64,000 bases of DNA from Salvator merianae (taxonomy: Eukaryota > Chordata > Lepidosauria > Squamata > Teiidae): positions 2,478,362 to 2,542,361 of the forward strand of contig QVOM02000074.1 of the NCBI GenBank assembly GCA_003586115.2, written 5' to 3'. Made by a program: the position numbers and the translations under genes. Below, piece after piece: positions 1 through 10,398 of the stretch. Below the pieces are notes generated by a model. It saw nothing but the letters and a program-made list of their open reading frames with translations. It did not search any database and was not told the DNA's origin. Within the stretch, counting starts at the first letter, position 1. Each line of letters starts with the position of its first letter.

Positions 1-478
1 TTACTGGAATCCCAGGCTTGTACGAGAGAAGAAAAACTTTAGATTGTGCCATTACCATTTCATGCCTCTGCAATTATGTTAACACTGTGCTGGGTTTACG
101 TCATTAAACTTTCAGTATATATTCGTAAGCTTAAAGAAGAAGAAGAAGAAGCTGTTGTCTGAAGCTTTTATGTGTTGATTGTAAGTTAACTTTCTTCATA
201 GATTAAAAACGGATTGACCTAACTTAAGGCCTCATTTAGGCTACTTACAGCGAGTGGGGAGGGGTGTAGTTCCTCCTTCGAACTTCTCCCCCTCCGCGAC
301 GAGCTTCAGCCCCGCTGTGGGGAATCTTGTTGGAACACTAATGAGGAATCCCTGTATCTCCCTGTCACTCAGAGAGATAAAATCCTTTGACAGAAGGTGG
401 TATAAACCCGTCCTTCCGTCTCTTCTCGCTGCAGTCTGTACGGAGATAAATCTCCTACAGTCCTATTCGGCCATTGAT
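1..478 (-). mobile_element. L1 5' untranslated region fragment
   Basis: The stretch aligns by eye to the 5' region of the second L1 at 50041-50589. Shared landmarks are AAACTTTCAG near 108, GAGGAATCCCT near 344, CTCCCTGTCACTCAG near 357, and a motif near 470 resembling the reverse complement of an L1 start (CGGCCAT). Both copies run 3' to 5' on the plus strand, so the L1 is on the minus strand with its 5' end near 478. ORF1 would lie beyond the left edge of the window. The short ORFs here are not conserved between copies and are not called genes. Family identity rests on the better-preserved second copy, where an ORF1-like coiled coil follows. Confidence 0.5.
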
Positions 479-1263
479 CACGTGACCAGCCCACATTCTG
501 TTTTCTGTTAAGCAATCTGTTTGATTCAAATGTTGTGCATCCAGTGATTTTTATGTGTAGATACTGTTTGTTGAAGTAGGTGTTTGGCAATAAATGTACC
601 CAGGCTGCCTCCAGATGTCGCTTATATTTTCCACTTTTTTTAATGTTCTGAAATAAGCCTCTCCCAGAATTATATTTGTTTGCCTAGATGTAGGTTGATA
701 TCCTGTGTTTTAGCTAGCAAAGTGCAGCATTGTGTTGTCACTGCTTCACGATTTCCTTGCCGTGTGACCTACCTCCTCCCAATCTCCTCTATGTTCCTTT
801 GTTCACAATTATTTAGCCCATATTCCTTCCCGCTACTCCTGATTGACTCCATCCAGAGTCTTCAGCGCATCATTTCTCCTTCCTGCAGCTTGCTTTACAG
901 TAAATAAGATGCAATCTTGGCAGAAATAGCTGAATCACCATTTTGTGGGGACTATTCCACTTTCCAACATGTTTGAATTAGTGATCTTTTGTTCACGGAT
1001 GATGTTTCTACAGAGGGATTCCTCAAATCATTGTGGTGTTTCTGCACTTATTATCCCTCACCCAGGGATTCACTATTCTTGTGAACTGTTTTCTTCAGGT
1101 TTCAGTTAGGGAGGCAAAAATACACCACCACCACATAATGCTTTTTCGGAACCCTGGTGCATCCAGGGGACATCTTCTTTCAATGCTGAGCAGATGATGG
1201 CTATGGAGGATTTGTCATATTGTTGTTGCTTTCCTTAGCGATCTCACCCACATAACTTCTAAG
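479..1263. other. No recognised gene or repeat
   Basis: AT-rich sequence with only short ORFs that lack family features. Harbinger-derived sequence may begin in its last 200 bases, because the frame of the transposase relic stays open just upstream of 1264, but I cannot name that part. Confidence 0.4.
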
Positions 1264-1422
1264 AGTGCCCACCATTATTGGGTATATCCCCAGACAACAG
1301 CTTGGTGGGAAGATTTTGTTATGCAGGTGGGGTCTGATGAGAAGTGGACCAAGCACTTTTGCATGACCTGGGCCACCTTTCAGTACATAGCTAATAAGCT
1401 AAGACCAGTATTGCAGCAGCAG
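1264..1422 (+). pseudogene. PIF/Harbinger transposase (HARBI1-like) fragment
   Basis: An open 53-codon reading begins SAHHYWVYPQTTAWW and contains WTKHFCMTWATF and LRPVLQQQ. This matches the N-terminal pattern of HARBI1-like transposases: a YWV-P motif, paired tryptophans, then a W-FRM-F helix and an L-P-L motif. HARBI1-type transposases are DDE enzymes that cut and paste PIF/Harbinger elements together with a Myb-like partner protein. Only the region upstream of the first catalytic Asp is present. The reading stops where the T-rich tail of a minus-strand L1 begins at about 1424, so the gene was probably truncated by that insertion. I did not find the rest of the transposase elsewhere in the window. 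The family call is by motif memory, not by search. Confidence 0.6.
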
Positions 1423-1999
1423 GTTTTTTTTCATTTTAACTTTTATTTCTATTGAACATAATAACAATACAAACCAATAATCCGTAACATTACCATTTCA
1501 CCATATCCAATTATTACTGTATTCTAACCCACCCACCCTCACCCTGCCCCCCTAAACCTGAACAGCGGAAAACATATTTTCAATTTAGATGGACAACCAT
1601 TTGTTAATATTTAATACGTCAATTCTCAATAAACATGGTGCTTCTGGTCTGTTTATATATTCAAAAAAATCTTTCCAATCCTCTTTAAATGAACCCTCTA
1701 TTTCCATACATTTACGACAGTATTGTCTGGAAAGGTGAAATTTATACTGATCAAATACATAATGAAACCACACTTCCAATGACCACGTCAATTTCTCCCT
1801 CCATCCATATACTATCATTGCCAATACTGCATATAATAATTGGCTCAACATATATTCTTAGTTTTTCCTAATAATTAGACCTCTACAAATCTGCCAGATA
1901 TATAATTCTGCAGAAGATATAAGTCTTGTTTTCATAATTTCATAAATTCTAGCTTTCACAATTTTCCAAAATATTTGAACTTCAGGACATGCCCATCAC

Positions 2000-2003
<4 letters not shown>

Positions 2004-2035
<32 letters not shown>
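2004..2035. repeat. (TA)n microsatellite
   Basis: About 16 uninterrupted TA dinucleotides lie within the L1 3' part. Confidence 0.95.
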
Positions 2036-2039
<4 letters not shown>

Positions 2040-3197
2040 CTTTAGTACCACATATATGCCAACATAACGGTGAAAGTGTACTAATCATATTGGCTAATTG
2101 AGCTGGTGTTCTATACCATTTATGAAACTGCTTCATCTTTAATTATTTAATTCTGTTATGTTTTATTAATTGAACATCTTTTCTTTTATTTTCAATATCC
2201 TTTCTACTTATATTTATATCCTTTTGCCAAGTACCTACCATTGATTATACCCTCTTTAGTATCTATTATTAATTTATAAATCCTACCACTAGTTCCTTTT
2301 TTAGTCTCAACCATTTTTTAATTCTTTCCTCAAATTTAGTAATTGGTCATGTAAATAACTCAGGAACATTGTTAGCTTCAAAGAAACTAGTCAATGCATT
2401 TGTTTGTAGCCAGTTTATGGGGGACAATAACTCCCTTAATTTCTGGTTTGTAAATAACTCATTTTTTTCTTCAAGAAAATCAAAGAGGGAAATCTCTTTT
2501 TGCTTTAAATCCCTTAATATTCTAATATTCATTACTTCACCTTTATTGTTTATTTGCCCTACCAAACTGAATTTTGAGAATTGTCTAACATATATTTTTT
2601 GCCATCTTTTCCATATAGTAATAGAGGATTTTAAAGGTCCATATAGTAGCTTAATTTTTTTATTTTCCATTCTCAGGAATATTACCGAAGTATTAGGCAA
2701 CTTATGCATTTGTCTTTCTATCTTCACCCATTCTGTTTCCCTATTGTACTCCAATTCCAATAGTTTTGATATATGAAATGCATCATGGCAACCTTCTAAG
2801 GTTGGAATAACCCAACTTCCCTGATCTTGTGGTGTATTCAATATCCATTTTCTTAATCATGCCCTCCTATTAAATATCCAATAATTAATCTTTCTATCCA
2901 TACTCTTACATTTTTTAGGGGAAATTGTTCAGGTAATGTTTGAAATAAATACATAATTTTTGGAATGCTTAATGTTTTTAACATATTGATTTTGGATAAA
3001 ATACTTAAATATTTCTTTTTCCATCATAATATCTGATTATTTATTTTTGCCCAAACTCTATTGTAATTTGCAACTCCCAATATCAATAAGCTTTTTGTTA
3101 AATAAACCCCCAAGTATTTCACTACCTTAATACCTGTCTTTAAACCTGTATTTAATCCAATTTCTGTTTGCTCACTTGGAGAAGTATTCATGTACAT

Positions 3198-3206
3198 ATT
3201 TTCTGA
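3198..3206. repeat. Target-site duplication, left copy, of the Vingi-like LINE
   Basis: ATTTTCTGA here pairs with AAATTCTGA at 10399-10407 (7 of 9 bases). Removing the intervening element restores an uninterrupted minus-strand L1 ORF2 frame across the junction. Confidence 0.65.
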
Positions 3207-3970
3207 GAATCTGGGAGACTGATTCAAAATGGCAAACAGCTCAGATGCCTGTTGAGCTTGCAGCAGAGATAACTCTCTTTGTTTTTAAATACCCTTTTGA
3301 ATAGTCCTTCTTTCCCCCCTAAATTTAGGAGGCACAGCTGTTTTTAATCTTTTTAGACAGCATATTTGTTTTTGGCTTTATTTTATTTATACTTTTGTGT
3401 TTTATCTTTTAACTATCCTGCAACAGTGGGAAGCAGTCATGGCAAGAGGAGACGCATGTGCTCACCATCCAGCCCTGAAGACACAAAGTCGGGAAATTAA
3501 TTAAAATAGATCCTGCTAAAGAGCTCTCTATCATATTTCCTACTGAAAACAGATATGCTCCATTGTCTGAGGATTCAGCGGCCTTCCAACTGCCTGAGAG
3601 TGGAACTTGTAAAACTCCTCCAACTTCTTCTAGAGAAGGTACTGATAAGAACTGAAATACTATATTTTATGACCTGCTCTCAGAGCAAGTCTTTTTATCT
3701 CATAACACACTGTCAGCTATTTTGGGGAGACTAAATAATTTACATAAAGATATGGCAGAAATTAAATTCCTCATTAGTAAATTTGTAAGTAATGTGACTC
3801 AAGCTGATAACCAACCACTTGGAAAGCCAGTCATTGTAATTTAAAGTAGCCCATTAAAGGAGTTAGATGCTAAAACAGCTGCGAATACTCTTCAACTAAA
3901 CAGGCTCTAACTGGTCTTTTGAGTTGATGATAGGGAAATAAATTGGAATCGCTGGGACAGTAAAAACAAA

Positions 3971-4192
3971 GTGCTATTTTCACAAAGCCAGCTCCTAGGA
4001 AGAGATATTAAGGAACGAGACATTGATCATCTTTTTTGGTTACCTAAAACTACTTACTACAAAAGAATTGTTATTGCATTCCAAAATTCGACACTAGTAC
4101 AGAAGTGCATAAAGATGCGGGAGACCATAAGAGCTCATTTGGGAATTACAATAATCAGATCTTCAAAGAAACAAACTGTCACCCTTTATTGA
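3971..4192 (+). pseudogene. LINE ORF1-like fragment
   Basis: The 73-aa frame contains FSQSQLLGRDIKERDIDHLF, then LPKTTYY and MRETIRAHLGI. The pattern recalls the RNA-binding core of LINE ORF1 proteins, which package the element RNA for target-primed reverse transcription. The reading continues in other frames to about 4920 as a Ser/Pro/Lys-rich linker. No zinc knuckle is visible. It sits upstream of the endonuclease, as ORF1 should. The function is inferred mainly from this position. Confidence 0.4.
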
Positions 4193-5084
4193 AAGATCTT
4201 CAGTCAATTCACTCCAAAGTTCCAACTACTGTCCAGGCCTCACTCGCCCTTGAGGAAAAACTCTCCATAGGCCAGCCTTCTCCAACCTTGAAGTCACATA
4301 GAGGGACTCTACAAGTGAACCCTAAGCGGTCCCTCCAAAATACAACATCTACAGAAGAAAGGTTAGAGTACAGAGGGACAGACCTTATCTGACTTGATGA
4401 AAAAATCTCTCTTTTCAACTCATTCTCACAATTGATTCCGTCTGGGAAAAAGGGTATTTTAGACCACCTGGGGGCGCTCCTAGGGACTTTAAAACAATAT
4501 GAAGAGCATACAAACTGTATACCTGGATGCCCACTGCCACCCAAGGCTTCAGTCAACCAATCAAAATCCCCTGCTTATAGCCACAAAGTTGCATTGTCAA
4601 ACCTGGTAAATGCGGGACCATGTCACAAAAGAGCAGACAAATCCCTACAAAGGGCAATCACTGCCTTTTTTCAAACAAAGATGCCATCCAGGACACAAGA
4701 CCCTGTCCCTGTGCAAATGGCTGTCAAACAGGGCTCTGAAAAAGGAAATGGCTGTAAAACAGGGCTCAGAAGGCTCAGCACCAGTTACAGAACCTGGTAT
4801 CCAGTCTGCCCCAGAGGCCACCCACGCGGTACCAGTCTCCCCTAGGATACCTGTGGCTGGGAACAAAAATTGGTCCAAGCAGGAATATTTGGACTTTTTA
4901 CACTTAAACCGAGAGGACATATGACCAAATGAACTCCCAGTTTCTCCACAGATGATGCTAACCCAGCACACAATACCCCCTGCCAACTTTAGAAATGGCT
5001 GTATTTGCATGGACTGGGATGAAGAAATCGTACAACAGGACTGACTAGCCCAACTGAGAAATCAGGAAATCAGACTCCTTATGT

Positions 5085-5717
5085 AGAATATTGCTGGCTT
5101 GAAAAGCAAAGCCTATGAGCAGCGTTTCCAAGAGTTCTTAGCAGGTCACGCCATAATTACCCTACAGGAAACCTGGCTGCTCACCGAAGACCAAGGAATA
5201 CACCTGCCAGGTTTTCTTGGATCGAGCACACCAGCACAGAAGGTCTCCAGAGGTGGAAGACCTAGTGGAGGACTGGTAATCTGGTTAAAGGGGAATTAGG
5301 CTGGAAGGGAGAAGAAATCCACCTGAATGCCCTAGTCTCCTCTTCAACCTTCATTGTGACCAAGCTATCAGGGGATTCAAGCTTATGCGCAAGATCAAGA
5401 TTCTTACCTTCCAAGGCTAATATTATCATAATCATAATAAATGCATATATACCCCCTGCCTCCTCTAAATTTTCCACTCCAGACCTGTGGACTGTAGAAA
5501 TTTCCAAATTTGTACTTTATTTCCAATCTGTACATTGTTAGAGGAATAACCAAAGATTTCTGTTATCCTTTTACGTATCATTCTGTAAAAGCTAGTACTG
5601 CATTGGATTTCATGTGTGTTGTATGAGTATGCCTTCCTCTTTTCAAATCTCAGGGTAACTTCAAAACCAGATAGCAATCATCAGCCTCTCTCAGCAACCT
5701 GCTATCTACATTCAGAT
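5085..5717 (+). pseudogene. LINE ORF2, AP-endonuclease domain
   Basis: The frame starting before 5099 reads NIAGLKSK, then HAIITLQETWLL, where the E of QETW is the metal-binding Glu of apurinic endonuclease-type LINE nucleases. GGLVIW and NAYIPP follow, both typical internal strands. After a frame change, DSNHQPLS at about 5660-5685 corresponds to the terminal SDH motif. The domain nicks target DNA to prime reverse transcription. The reading frame breaks at 5299 and near 5541. A hAT-type element interrupts it at 5718, just past the domain, and the reverse transcriptase follows after 7986. Confidence 0.7.
5710..5717. repeat. Target-site duplication, left copy (TTCAGATC)
   Basis: TTCAGATC directly precedes the hAT-like terminus CAGTGGCGGCTGG and recurs exactly at 7987-7994. 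Confidence 0.75.
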
Positions 5718-6105
5718 CCAGTGGCGGCTGGTGGCCTTCCAGGCTGGATGTTCACAGGTGTGGGGATGAAGGAGGTGGAGCCAAAAGAGATGAAACCAGA
5801 GGAGGTCAAGGAGGCGGAGCTAGAGGAGTCAAGCAAGCAAAATAGAAGTGTCAAGCAGGCGGAGCCAGATGCCATGAGAATCCATTAACCCAATTTTTAA
5901 TTTAATAAAACATTCCCATGGGGCAAAGACATTGTCATAAGTTATTCTATAATTTTTCTTCCTCCTCCAGCATTTACTATATATATTTGAGGTCACTGGA
6001 TTGTTATTATACTAAAAATAATAACAAAAACATCACTGCCAGTGTCCCTTTATGACCTTCTCAAGTTTAGAGCTGGTCATGAAGGATAAGGGAAATGATC
6101 AGAAT

Positions 6106-6355
6106 AATTAAAGCAGTAGTCTTTCCTGTTGTGATGTATGACTATGAATGTTGAGCAATGAGATAGAAAGGAAAGAACTTGGGGCTCCATCATTACAGCT
6201 GTTTTATGCAAAACTATTACCTGTAAAAAGATAAAGACAAAAGTCTGGGGGAATACTAAGACAGGGTAAACATTCCTCAGATGCATACACCAAGCTCTTT
6301 CCAGATCCATAGGTAGGTTGCATTTTTGATGGTGGTATAATATATATTATTTATA
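6106..6355 (+). repeat. Interspersed repeat, copy 1 (possibly RTE-BovB-derived)
   Basis: This shares about 250 bases with 44478-44735, starting at AATTAAAGCAGTAG and ending in an ATATATAT tract. The plus strand reads IKAVVFPVVMYDYEC, close to the VFPVVMYGCESW motif near the end of the RTE-BovB reverse transcriptase. Beyond that motif the BovB frame is lost. Confidence 0.55.
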
Positions 6356-6689
6356 CATGTGTTTAAACGCCCAACCACCTGGCATTTGTTATTAATTTCT
6401 TCTTCTTTTTCTACATTGCCAAGAAAACTGCATAGATTTATCCATACATTAATCAGTCTTTGACCTCAAGTTGATGGGAGCTTTATTTTTATCTGCATGC
6501 AGAAGACGGGGGAGGAAGAGAGAGATGACCAAGCACTCCCTTGTCTTTCTGCACCTCTCATTTTGCTGATTTTGTTGTTGCCTTTGCCACACTAAGTTAG
6601 CCAAAGCCCACAGAAAATAGAAGGTTAAGATCTGCACAGATCCCTCTGGCTGCAGACATCTCAGAAGAATGAGAATTGTAGACCATGGA

Positions 6690-7005
6690 GGTTGCAGTTG
6701 AACATAATTTTTTTTCCTCTCCACCCTTCTCTCCCATTCTTTTGCTCCTCCTTCCCTCTGTGTGACTGGATGCCACACTACTCTGTCCCCACTGCTCTCC
6801 ACCCCTCCTCTCTCCCTAAGGGAATGAGAAGTACCCAAGACAAACCAAAGAAATTATACACATCATTCCCTCCTCAGAAAAAAAAAACAAAACCCACAAA
6901 CACAAAGAGGGTTGTAGAAACAGGAATTTTTCTGTTGCTTTTAAACCTACCAAGCAGCACAGTGTCTCCCTCTCCCTCTCTCTCACACACACACTCCCCC
7001 CCAAA
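6690..7005. repeat. Polypyrimidine-rich low-complexity tract
   Basis: The plus strand is mostly C and T with TCTCTC, CTCCC and ACACAC runs. The ORFs across it are low-complexity artefacts. Confidence 0.7.
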
Positions 7006-8253
7006 ATAGTAATTCAACCTCCAAATACTGCTGCCTCTTCCAGCCCTGCTTTCCCCTTCCCCCCCACTGCAGCTGAGGTTTCTTCCACCAGGGAGGGGGG
7101 AAAGCAGCAGCTGTGACTGAGAAACCAACTAGAATCTCCTGGCCTGGGGAGTGGGGGAGGACAGCTAGGGACTTGGAGGAACGGAGAAAAAAGGAAAAGG
7201 AGAGAGACTGGGCCATAAACCAATTTCTAAGGCGGCTGATTGCTCCATCTCTCTCTCCCTTTCTGTCTGTCAGGATAGCTGCAAAGATTATGTGTGTCCA
7301 GTCCTCACATGAAGTCAGCCCAAAGCAAGTGGTCTGAGTATGACCAGGTCCCAGTGAGCCGCCCAAAGCTGCATGTGGAGGGGACAGCAGTGGGAGGAAA
7401 GTAAGCTGCAAGAGCAGCTCCCTTAGGCTTCCCTGCCATAAAAAAAAGCAGTGGGTCAAGGAAATGGGGAAGCCATTCCCAAGCAAGGCACAGGGTTCTT
7501 AGGCATGGGGCTTGGAGATGCCCTAAGCCTCCATGCACCAATCCTGGCCAAAATGACTTAAATAAAACAAGAAAGATAAAAACGTCCCTTTTTTTCTGCA
7601 CTCCAAGCTCCCTCAGCACTAGCTTGACCCTCCAAAAAACGGACAGAGCTCTGCAGAGTCAAAAACACAGACTAGCAAAGCTGGGCCCAGCTGAAAAATG
7701 GCTGCCTAGTCAGCCCTGTTCAGAAGTTAGGAGGGAAGGAGCTAAGAGGTCACATGTAGATAATTCTAAACTGTGATTGGCTAGTTAGTCGGCAAACAAA
7801 AGGGGACAAATTTTGCAGCACTGTAGCCGAATCAGAGACAGCCCTGCTGTTTAGACTGAGTCCTGATTGGTTGGAATTGGTAGCAATCTAAGGTATGCCC
7901 TGCTTTTCATTAAATATGCATTCCTGGGAGGGAGGAAGCCTGTGAGTGTCTGCCGAACAGGAGAACAAACAGAAGCATCGTCCCTGTTCAGATCTTAGAC
8001 TCCCATCCAGTGGTGATATCATTTCCTTACATTCTATGGAAATTCTTCAAAACAGATGACTGAGGTGGCAATTTGTTGATTTACAGCAAATAAAGGCATT
8101 CCTCTGTTCTACAGAAGGAGACGAGCTAAAACAGGTGATCCAATGTGAATCTAACAAACTAGATGCAATCTTTAGTGCTTATGACAAAATCAGTGACAGC
8201 CTTAAGGGCAAGAGACCCTCTCCATCTTGGTTGAATTCTTAGTTTGACTCAGA

Positions 8254-9501
8254 ATGCAAGAAAAAGAGGAAATAGCTGAAGCAGGCTATGAGACTTGTCT
8301 GTGCAACCAGACACAAGAAAACCACAAGAACATGTTACATATCAGGCGCCAATATAAATGTCTCCTTTCACCAAAGAAGGCAGCTTATAATGTGAAAGTC
8401 TGGGCAGACCTGCAGCTGTCTGTTAAGTCACGAAACTCTATCTTTTTTTGGAATTTAGTTACAAATAAATTAAAAGAAGTGAGGTTTTCTTTGGATGCAC
8501 TCATCCCTGCTGTCATATTGGAAGATTTTTATAGAGAGCTTTTTAATCCATTTGGGTCAATCACAAGCAGAGCTTCCTTGCCACACTGGCAACCAGTTCT
8601 ACCAGATGAAATCCAACTGATTATAAACTACCTGAAAGCTAACAAAGCCCCTGGCAAAGATTTTTTACCTCATGAACTTTTTAAACAAAGCCCTGATTGG
8701 TGGGCACAACTTTTATTTACACACAGAAATAAGTCATATTTGGTCCCAAACAGCTGGAAAATGAGTATTATTGTGCCTGATTATTGTTAAAAAGGGCAAC
8801 AAGACCAATCAAAAAACTACTGACCGATAAGTTTGATAGACATCATGTCAAAAATCTATGCCAGGTATCTTTTGGATAAGGTTGAAAATTGGGCTGCTAG
8901 TAATAATATACTTAAGGAACAACAAGCCAGCTTTAGACAGGGATATTCTACAGCAGACAACTGCTTCATTCTCCAGCATCTAATGCATAAATATACATCA
9001 AAAAGCAGGAAACTTTATGCAGTGTTTATTGATCTTTCAGCTGCATTTGACTCCATAAGCAGAGCCATATTTTTGGATAAGTTGGCAGCTACTAATATAG
9101 ACACTAGACTGCTTGCCTTTATTATTGCTCTTTATTCAGAGACCTGTCTGAAAGGTTGAATGGGGGCTAGTGATGCTCTTACTCAAGCTATTGGCACCAA
9201 GTCTGGTGTCCAACAAAGTTCATTTTAGCACCCTTCCTTTTCTGCTTTTATGTAAATAATGTGGTGGAGGTGGTATTATGTCCAGGGAAATTAATATTCT
9301 TTTATATGTGGATGACATGGTCCTAATGTCAACTACCCCAGTGGGTTTGAGGAGGGCCTTAAAGAAATTTGGAGAGTATTGTGCTGAAAATGCCCTCCAT
9401 ATAAACAAAGATAAATCAAAAGTGATAGTATTTGGCAAAACAACGAAATCATACCAATGGCCCTTGATGGTATAAATCTGAAACAAGTAGGTGCATATCA
9501 A
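8254..9501 (+). pseudogene. LINE ORF2, reverse transcriptase domain
   Basis: Three frames together cover the RT core. Frame 8254-8790 gives DEIQLIINYLKANKAPGKD (the LK--KAPG-D motif) and NSWKMSIIVP. Frame 8833-9159 gives ISLIDIMSKIYARYL, ILKEQQASFRQGYSTADN and AVFIDLSAAFDSI (motif A with catalytic Asp). Frame 9278-9475 gives ILLYVDDMVLMST, the F/Y-x-DD catalytic box. RT copies element RNA at the nicked target. An in-frame stop after PDYC and a frame change near 9160-9278 make it non-functional. It lies downstream of the endonuclease, split off by the hAT-type insertion. Confidence 0.8.
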
Positions 9502-10200
9502 AACCTAGGCCACACCTTTGCTGCAAATGGTTTCTGGGCACAACATCTGAAAATGTGCATCACGAAAGCTGGGCATGCCACTTGCTCCCTTTTCAAACTA
9601 TGTCATCATAGATACCGGGGTCAATCAGACCTTTCCTTAAGGTCTTCAAGGCCAAAGTACTTCAAATTTTGTTTTATGGGACTGAGATCTGGGGCTCGCA
9701 GAAGCTCCAGATGCTGGATAGGTTCCAACTGCGGCAACTGCGAGCATGTCTAGGAGTCCAAAAATCCACTCTATCCTATGCTGGAAGATGCTTCACTCAA
9801 TTTGGGTTTCTCCCTGCAATCCTTGAGCAATTTTGGTCATAAAGCTAGCTTAGTATTCCACCAACGGTTGACAGATATTGCAGCACAAAATGACATAGCG
9901 GCTATTGCAAAGGCTAGAACCACTCCAAATCTCTCTTCATTTTAAAAAAAAGTTGTACTGGAACCATACCATTACTTCCCCATTCCGTCTCTCCTTCGTA
10001 AATTCTATACAAGAGCTAGGTTTGACCAACTTGAATTATGTTCAAATTGGGTCGTTACCAGAATATTCCCTATGACAGGAGAACATGTGTGTGTGGGGAG
10101 GCAGCACTAGAAGACTCCTTACATTTCTTCTTGAACTGTCGCCTTTATAATAGTATTAGGAGTAGGTAAATAATGACCCTGTTAGCAAACTTTAATATGC
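9457..10200 (+). pseudogene. LINE ORF2, C-terminal region with Cys/His motif
   Basis: The frame from 9457 reads GINLKQVGAYQNLGHTFAANG, the usual segment after the RT thumb. Further on, in other frames, come LYGAEVWG-like residues and a CVCG-like motif followed by a LHFLLNC-like segment. This is the pattern of the C-terminal zinc-binding motif of APE LINEs. The minus-strand copy at 26215-26532 preserves IAAQNDIAAIAKARATPYLS and LCSNWIATGIFPITGEHVC, which match this region closely. Several frameshifts are present. Confidence 0.65.
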
Positions 10201-10398
10201 TTAACAGCAAAGGTAAATTGCATGTGGCACTTTTTGTATGCAAGGCCATGAAAATCAAAGATGACCACCAAATTACATAGGTGACTGTTAGTGGACAGTT
10301 CTTTTAATAACTTGTTTATTTAATTTTATGGATGTTATTGTTTGGTTACTTTGTTGATATGAACAAAAGACTAATCAGTATAAATTTCAAATTTCAAA

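Larger units (their letters stand above)
1424..3206 (-). mobile_element. L1 LINE, 3' part of ORF2 and 3' end
   Basis: Minus-strand frames read a decayed L1 ORF2 from the region just after the reverse transcriptase to the C terminus. The pieces are KVVKYLGVYLTKSLLI (3024-3227), the region 2347-2841 with IPTLEGCHDAFHISKL, and the C-terminal 1585-1851 with WFHYVFDQYKFHLSRQ. These match the conserved IKYLGI-LT and C-terminal parts of L1 ORF2. The run of T at 1424-1431 is the antisense poly-A tail. A (TA)n tract lies inside at about 2004-2035. The ORF is interrupted at 3207 by a plus-strand LINE and resumes at 10399. Confidence 0.75.
3207..5717 (+). mobile_element. APE-type non-LTR retrotransposon (Vingi-like), 5' half
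   Basis: This is the 5' half of a LINE that continues at 7987-10398. From 3240 to about 5050 there is a broken ORF1-like region. The best part, 3971-4192, reads DIKERDIDHLFWLPKTTYY and resembles the conserved core of LINE ORF1 proteins. ORF2 begins near 5085 with an AP-endonuclease-like domain. The left edge abuts the L1 with a short target duplication. Stops and frameshifts are scattered throughout, so the copy is dead. Assignment to Vingi rather than another APE-bearing clade (I, R1, Tx1) is tentative. Confidence 0.6.
5718..7986. mobile_element. Non-autonomous hAT-type element splitting the Vingi-like LINE
   Basis: The left end CAGTGGCGGCTGGTGG is a typical hAT terminus. The right end reads CATCGTCCCTG, so the terminal repeats are imperfect. 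The best evidence is the exact 8-bp duplication TTCAGATC on both sides and the fact that one LINE lies on either side, endonuclease to the left and reverse transcriptase to the right. No transposase was recognised inside. The interior holds a BovB-like fragment (6106-6355), a polypyrimidine-rich tract (about 6690-7000) and otherwise unassigned sequence. Confidence 0.6.
7987..10398 (+). mobile_element. APE-type non-LTR retrotransposon (Vingi-like), 3' half
   Basis: This continues the LINE interrupted at 5718. It carries the endonuclease-RT linker, the reverse transcriptase, and a C-terminal cysteine/histidine motif. A short 3' UTR ends with TATAAATTTCAAATTTCAAAA, next to the right copy of the target duplication (10399-10407). 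Two other 3' ends of the same or a sister family lie at 25917-26533 and 60945-61650, both minus strand. Confidence 0.7.

Noticed and set aside
6077..6310. Minus-strand ORF, conserved with one at 44413-44877
   Set aside because: The two are antisense to the shared repeat, whose plus strand carries the BovB-like motif. Similarity comes from the repeat, not from a minus-strand gene.
6449..7619. ORFs of 60-167 aa around 6.4-7.6 kb
   Set aside because: The sequence is strand-asymmetric and pyrimidine-rich; ORFs overlap on the minus strand in different frames without domains.
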